A stretch of DNA of 64,000 nt from Planctomycetota bacterium (GTDB lineage: Bacteria > Planctomycetota > Phycisphaerae > Phycisphaerales > UBA1924). The notes below the pieces were generated by a model that saw nothing but the letters and a program-made list of their open reading frames with translations, ran no database searches and was not told the DNA's origin. A program made the translations under genes and the position numbers. Shown piece after piece: positions 60,204 to 64,000 of this stretch (its first letter is position 1; each line of letters begins with the position of its first letter). The DNA lies in NCBI GenBank assembly GCA_013285505.1, contig CP053450.1:3456796-3520795 (forward strand). Direction: 5' to 3'.

Positions 60204-61367
60204 ATGGCGGGCACACACCTGTTCACATCCGAGTCGGTCTCGATGGGTCACCCCGACAAGGTGGCCGACCAGATTTCTGACGCGATTCTCGACGCGATGC
60301 TGACCGACGACCCCCACTCCCGGGTGGCGTGCGAGACGCTGGTCGCGACGGGGCTGGTGGTTCTGGCCGGCGAGGTCACGACGCGGACCTATGTCGATAT
60401 CCCCGATGTGGTCCGGGCGACGATCGCGGACATCGGCTACACCGACGCGAACATGCGGTTCGACGCCGAGAGCTGCGCGGTGATGGTGGCGCTCAACAAG
60501 CAGTCACCCGACATCGCCCAGGGCGTTGACCGCGACGGCGCGGGCGACCAGGGCATGATGTTCGGCTTTGCCTGCCGCGAAACCCCGGAGCTGATGCCTC
60601 TGCCGATCCAGCTCGCCCACCGCCTCGTCGAGCAGCAGGCGCACGTGCGGCGAGAGGGCAAAGTTCCCGGCCTGCGGCCGGACGCCAAGAGCCAGGTCAC
60701 GATCGAGTACGATGGCACCAAGCCGGTGCGGGTGGACACGGTGGTCCTGAGCACGCAGCACGACAGCACGTGGAACGACCGTCAGGAGGATCTCAAGCGC
60801 CAGGTGATCGCCGAGGTGCTCAAGCCGGTGCTCGGCGACTGGTGGAACCCGGCCGTGACGGTGCACATCAACCCGACCGGCCGGTTCGAGATCGGCGGGC
60901 CGCACGGCGACGCCGGGCTGACCGGGCGCAAGATCATCGTGGACACCTACGGCGGGCGTGGCCGGCACGGGGGCGGGGCGTTCAGCGGGAAGGACCCGAC
61001 CAAGGTCGACCGCTCCGCGGCGTACATGGCCAGGTACATCGCCAAGAACATCGTCGCGGCCGAGCTCGCCGACATCTGCGAGGTGCAGCTCAGCTACGCC
61101 ATCGGTGTGGCCGAGCCCACCAGCGTCTGGATCGACTGCGGCGGTACCGAGCGCGTGGACCCGGCCAAGATCGCGGCTGGCGTGCGGGAGGTCTTCAGCC
61201 TGACCCCCCGCGGCATCATCGACAGCCTCGGCCTGCGCAAGCCAATCTACCGGCGCACCGCCAGGCACGGGCACTTCGGGCGCAAGCCCTTCAACGAGAA
61301 GGGCCTCGAGTTCTTCACGTGGGAGAAGACCGACAAGGTCGCGGCGTTGCGCGGCGCGTGCGGCTGA
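60204..61367 (+). CDS. metK: S-adenosylmethionine synthetase
   Basis: Makes SAM from methionine and ATP. 387 residues: [26 protein letters not shown] at the N-terminus, [14 protein letters not shown], then [43 protein letters not shown], the signature of bacterial MetK. ATG 60204 follows GAGGGCAGT. The open frame continues upstream across purM on the opposite strand but has no similarity there. No SAM riboswitch was recognised in the leader. Confidence 0.96.
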   Translation: MAGTHLFTSESVSMGHPDKVADQISDAILDAMLTDDPHSRVACETLVATGLVVLAGEVTTRTYVDIPDVVRATIADIGYTDANMRFDAESCAVMVALNKQSPDIAQGVDRDGAGDQGMMFGFACRETPELMPLPIQLAHRLVEQQAHVRREGKVPGLRPDAKSQVTIEYDGTKPVRVDTVVLSTQHDSTWNDRQEDLKRQVIAEVLKPVLGDWWNPAVTVHINPTGRFEIGGPHGDAGLTGRKIIVDTYGGRGRHGGGAFSGKDPTKVDRSAAYMARYIAKNIVAAELADICEVQLSYAIGVAEPTSVWIDCGGTERVDPAKIAAGVREVFSLTPRGIIDSLGLRKPIYRRTARHGHFGRKPFNEKGLEFFTWEKTDKVAALRGACG

Positions 61368-61440
61368 ACGCGAACGAGCGACCGATGACCGGTCGCTTCG
61401 TCCGCTGCACAAGGAAAACGGCCCGGGTAGGGCGGAGGAG

Positions 61441-62064
61441 TCAGGCTGCGCCGGAGAGGCGTCGCAGTTGGGTACGCTGCGCGTCCATCGTGAGTTGCTG
61501 CAGCCCCTTGGTCAGGGCGGGGTCGTCGCTGGTGCAGAGCAGGCCGTAGCGGTGGCCGCTGCGTTCCTCTTTGTGGCTCTGCACGAAGCCGCGGCCGGAG
61601 TATGTCCTCCCGTGCAGCTCAAACGAGAAATCGACGCCGTCGCCGATCTTCAGCCGGGTGTTGCAGACGAAGCCGAGCCCGGTGGCGCTGACATCAACGA
61701 TGTGGCAGGTGCCGAACGTGCCGAACGTGCCCTGGTAGTGCGCGAGCGACGTGCCGACGCGGTAGCACTTTCTGGACTCGGCGCTGACCGCCTCGCCGGC
61801 GAGTTGGAGCGCGAGATCGAACGTCTCCTCGGTGTCCGGGGCGTCCTCGAAGGCCACCTGCTCGGCCGGCTGCTGCATGAACTCGCGGGGACCGTCGAAG
61901 AAGACCGTGCACGCGCCTTCGGCCTGGACAGGGACAAGGTCAGGCTCGACAAACTTGATAGTGATGACGTCGTCGCCCAGCGTGCGGACCTTGGCCGCGT
62001 GCAACACCCTGGTCGCACCTCCGCTGGGGAAGCTCACGAACACCTCTTTGCCGGGATTCACCAT
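61441..62064 (-). CDS. PilZ-domain c-di-GMP-binding protein
   Basis: 207 residues. N-terminal YcgR-like beta domain (VFVSFPSGGATRVLHAAKVRTLGDDVITIKF) and a C-terminal PilZ domain with both diagnostic motifs, RKCYR (RxxxR) near residue 98 and DVSATG (DxSxxG) near 122, then VDFSFELHGRTYSGRGFVQSHKEE. Expected to bind c-di-GMP and act on motility or exopolysaccharide. ATG 62064 preceded by AGGAGTGAGCAG. The 209-base gap to the divergent carboxypeptidase is comparatively A/T-rich and should carry both promoters. Confidence 0.88.
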   Translation of the reverse strand: MVNPGKEVFVSFPSGGATRVLHAAKVRTLGDDVITIKFVEPDLVPVQAEGACTVFFDGPREFMQQPAEQVAFEDAPDTEETFDLALQLAGEAVSAESRKCYRVGTSLAHYQGTFGTFGTCHIVDVSATGLGFVCNTRLKIGDGVDFSFELHGRTYSGRGFVQSHKEERSGHRYGLLCTSDDPALTKGLQQLTMDAQRTQLRRLSGAA

Positions 62065-62273
62065 CTGCTCACTCCTGCGATCTCTCTGAGTTTGATGAAA
62101 CGTGTTTGGCAGTGACCGCTGCCGAGGAGTTCCCCTCATCGGCTCTCTCAAGTAGGGGCATTTGCTCACACTCACTTGATTCGTGAATATCCAGAAATTC
62201 AGTCCGAAAGTATGCACGGGCCGGATCGCGTTCGGGATGGCCATACGATCCCGACCCAACACAGGAGATTTGC

Positions 62274-63794
62274 ATGACCACGCCCGCGTACGACCAGCTC
62301 CGCGCCCACGCCCGAGAAACCGGCGTCCTGAACGCTGTGGAGGCCCTTCTGGGCTGGGACCAGGAGACATATATGCCCTCGGCCGGTGCCGCGAGCCGGG
62401 CCGAGCAGAGCTCTGCCCTGGCGGGGATCATCCACGAGCGGCGGACGGATCCGAAGCTGGGCGATCTTATCGCGGCGTGTGAAGCGGACAGCTCGCTGAT
62501 GGGCGACGAGGCCAGCCCCGAAGCCCGCAACGTCCGAGAATTTCGCCGGGCGTACGACAAGAAGACCAAGCTGCCGACCTCGCTGGTGGCCGAGCTGGCC
62601 CGGGTGGGCAGCCAGGCCCAGGAGGCATGGAAAGCTGCGCGCGCGGCCGACGACTTCAAGGCCTTCGAGCCGTGGCTGGTCAAGATGATGGACCTGACGC
62701 GGCAGAAGGCCGAGTGCTACGGCGTGCCCGCGGGGGGGGAGCTGTATGACGCGCTGGTGGACGACTACGAGCCCGGCGCGAAGGCTGCGGAGATCGAGGC
62801 GGTGTTCACCCCGCTCGGTGAGCGGCTGAGCGGGCTGGTCCGGGAACTGCTCGAGCAGGGCACCGCGCCGAGCGACGCCCCGCTGACGACCAAGATCGAC
62901 GCGACGCGGCAGCACGCCTTCGGCATGAAGGTGATCGAGGCGCTCGGCTTTGACACCAAGGCGGGACGTCTGGACGTCACGACGCACCCGTTCTGCTCGG
63001 GTCTCGCGCCGGGCGACACGCGGCTGACCACCCGGTACCGCGACGAGAAGTTCACCGATGCGCTCTACGGCACGATGCACGAGTGCGGGCACGGGCTGTA
63101 TGAGCAGGGCCTGCCCAAGGGCGAGCACTTCGGCGAGCCGCTCGGGGACTCGATCTCGCTGGGCATCCACGAGAGCCAGTCGCGGATGTGGGAGAACTTC
63201 GTCGGTCGCAGCCGCGAATTCTGGGAGTGGGCCCTGCCGCACGCCCACTCGATGCTCGGCTCGGGGCTCGAGAAGTTTGGCGTGGACGACATGTACCGGG
63301 CGACCAACACGGTGGAGCGGAGCTACATCCGCGTCGAGGCCGACGAGGCGACGTACAACCTGCACGTGATGCTGCGGTTCGGGCTGGAGCGGTCGCTGCT
63401 GCGGGGCGACCTGGCGGTCAAGGACCTTCCGGGTGTGTGGAACGAGCGGTTCGAGCAGTTGCTCGGCGTGCCGGTGCCGGACAACCGCCGCGGGTGCCTG
63501 CAGGATGTGCACTGGAGCTTCGGGCTGATCGGGTACTTCCCGACCTACACGCTGGGCAACCTCTACGCGGCCCAGTTCTGGGAGAAGATCAACCAGGACA
63601 TCCCGGACCTCTCGGCGCAGATGCGGGAGGGCGAGTTCGCGGCGCTGCTCAGTTGGCTGCGCGAGCAGATCCACAGCCACGGGCAGCGGTTCCGGGCCGG
63701 CGAGCTGTGCGAGCGCATTACCGGCAAACCGCTGAGCGCCGATCCGCTCATGCGGCATCTCGAGGGCAAGCTGCGGCCGGTGTACGGGCTCTGA
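62274..63794 (+). CDS. Carboxypeptidase Taq (M32 metallopeptidase)
   Basis: 506 residues, the normal M32 length. Helical N-terminal half (VLNAVEALLGWDQETYMPSAGAASRAEQ), Zn-binding HECGHGLYEQG near residue 269 (HExxH with Cys and Gly inside), the third ligand downstream in GIHESQSRMWENFVGRS, and FPTYTLGNLYAAQFW near the C-terminus. Removes C-terminal residues from peptides in the cytoplasm. The ATG at 62274 follows AGGAGATTTGC. Ends 32 bases before a terminator. Confidence 0.94.
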   Translation: MTTPAYDQLRAHARETGVLNAVEALLGWDQETYMPSAGAASRAEQSSALAGIIHERRTDPKLGDLIAACEADSSLMGDEASPEARNVREFRRAYDKKTKLPTSLVAELARVGSQAQEAWKAARAADDFKAFEPWLVKMMDLTRQKAECYGVPAGGELYDALVDDYEPGAKAAEIEAVFTPLGERLSGLVRELLEQGTAPSDAPLTTKIDATRQHAFGMKVIEALGFDTKAGRLDVTTHPFCSGLAPGDTRLTTRYRDEKFTDALYGTMHECGHGLYEQGLPKGEHFGEPLGDSISLGIHESQSRMWENFVGRSREFWEWALPHAHSMLGSGLEKFGVDDMYRATNTVERSYIRVEADEATYNLHVMLRFGLERSLLRGDLAVKDLPGVWNERFEQLLGVPVPDNRRGCLQDVHWSFGLIGYFPTYTLGNLYAAQFWEKINQDIPDLSAQMREGEFAALLSWLREQIHSHGQRFRAGELCERITGKPLSADPLMRHLEGKLRPVYGL

Positions 63795-63825
63795 GGCGCT
63801 GCACCGGGTCGGACCAGAAATCAGC

Positions 63826-63854
63826 AAGGGCGGCCCCGCGTGGGGGCCGCCCTT
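63826..63854. terminator. Terminator between carboxypeptidase and dockerin-tail genes
   Basis: A 12-pair stem AAGGGCGGCCCC/GGGGCCGCCCTT with a five-base loop, placed between two convergent genes; no strong T tract rightward. Confidence 0.65.
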
Positions 63855-63887
63855 GTCATGTGTTGAGCTGTCAGACCGTGTCGCTTC

Positions 63888-64000
63888 TCAGCAGCCGGCG
63901 GTCCAGGCGTTCAGGAACGCCAGCACGTCCTGCGTGTTGACGCTGCCGTCGTTGTTGACGTCGGCCGTGGAGTCGCCGGCGGTCCAGGCGTTGAGGAACG
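63888..64000 (-). CDS. C-terminal dockerin-like tail of a gene cut by the window edge
   Basis: Read on the minus strand, two tandem calcium-loop repeats are visible: FLNAWTAGDSTADVNNDGSV, then NTQDVLAFLNAWTAGC and stop (TGA at 63890-63888). ADVNNDGSVNTQDVLAFLNAW is the dockerin pattern (DxNxDGxxxxxD), and the ending Ala-Gly-Cys recalls the GC-type dockerins reported in Phycisphaerae. The rest of the protein lies outside the window. Such tails usually anchor large secreted proteins. Confidence 0.75.
   Translation of the reverse strand, partial: FLNAWTAGDSTADVNNDGSVNTQDVLAFLNAWTAGC

Overview
This window is about 67% G+C by eye, densely coded, and reads as a chromosomal segment of a planctomycete of the Phycisphaerae type. 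The basis is a combination of traits: three secreted proteins ending in a VPAPG/VPTPG–hydrophobic–RRRR (PEP-CTERM-like) sorting signal; a C-terminal dockerin-like repeat ending in Ala-Gly-Cys at the right edge; a fused AroD–AroE protein; a very large secretin; and an RsbV/RsbW-type switch. That assignment is inference. No rRNA, tRNA, CRISPR array, prophage or insertion sequence was found.

Layout. 1-8.6 kb: a PH-domain membrane protein facing a leftward run (ABC-2 export ATPase and permease, RluA-type pseudouridine synthase, a membrane-anchored helical protein, a divergent MnmE-like GTPase, CoaX). 8.6-12.4 kb: a rightward secretin gene with a structured leader. 12.5-16.4 kb: an RsbV/RsbW pair, a minimal ISC iron-sulfur cluster (iscS-iscU-iscA type) behind a good sigma-70 promoter, and an ACT-domain protein. 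16.4-24.7 kb: a PhyH-like oxygenase, thioredoxin reductase, a large secreted protein, a primary-type sigma factor, a UVR-motif protein, a CPA2 antiporter and a flavin reductase. 25-27.5 kb: three PEP-CTERM-type secreted proteins, two of them paralogues. 27.7-37.9 kb: malate dehydrogenase, a CpcT-FKBP fusion, a DnaJ-type chaperone, a sugar-phosphate transferase, two unknowns, mnmG, a LolD/MacB-type ATPase and a STAS protein. 38-48 kb: gyrA, a secreted protein, rpsA, an SDR, a sulfotransferase-like protein and an M16 peptidase. 48-58.5 kb: HDOD protein, recO, two groups of fatty-acid genes (hotdog-ACP-hotdog and acpP-fabF), aroDE, rsmE and an acidic membrane protein. 58.6-64 kb: a FliN-type protein, purM, metK, a PilZ protein, carboxypeptidase Taq and a dockerin tail.

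Two things stand out beyond the gene list. First, 16 genes are broken by 25 one-base frame changes. In 24 of 25 cases removing a single base restores the frame; in one a single base is missing. They fall mostly in short G/C runs and include normally essential genes, so they look like uncorrected sequencing errors rather than decay. I give the repaired gene extents and name each site. Second, a family of palindromic elements made of facing hairpins with GCAA or near-GCAA loops occurs three times. Two copies lie between convergent genes. The third lies in frame inside mnmG, recalling Rickettsia palindromic elements.

Functionally the window is mostly housekeeping: translation and tRNA modification, DNA topology and repair, Fe-S assembly, fatty-acid and shikimate synthesis, one-carbon metabolism and purines. 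Envelope and surface genes (secretin, PEP-CTERM proteins, polysaccharide priming transferase, dockerin) and signalling genes (STAS/RsbW, HDOD, PilZ) are interspersed.
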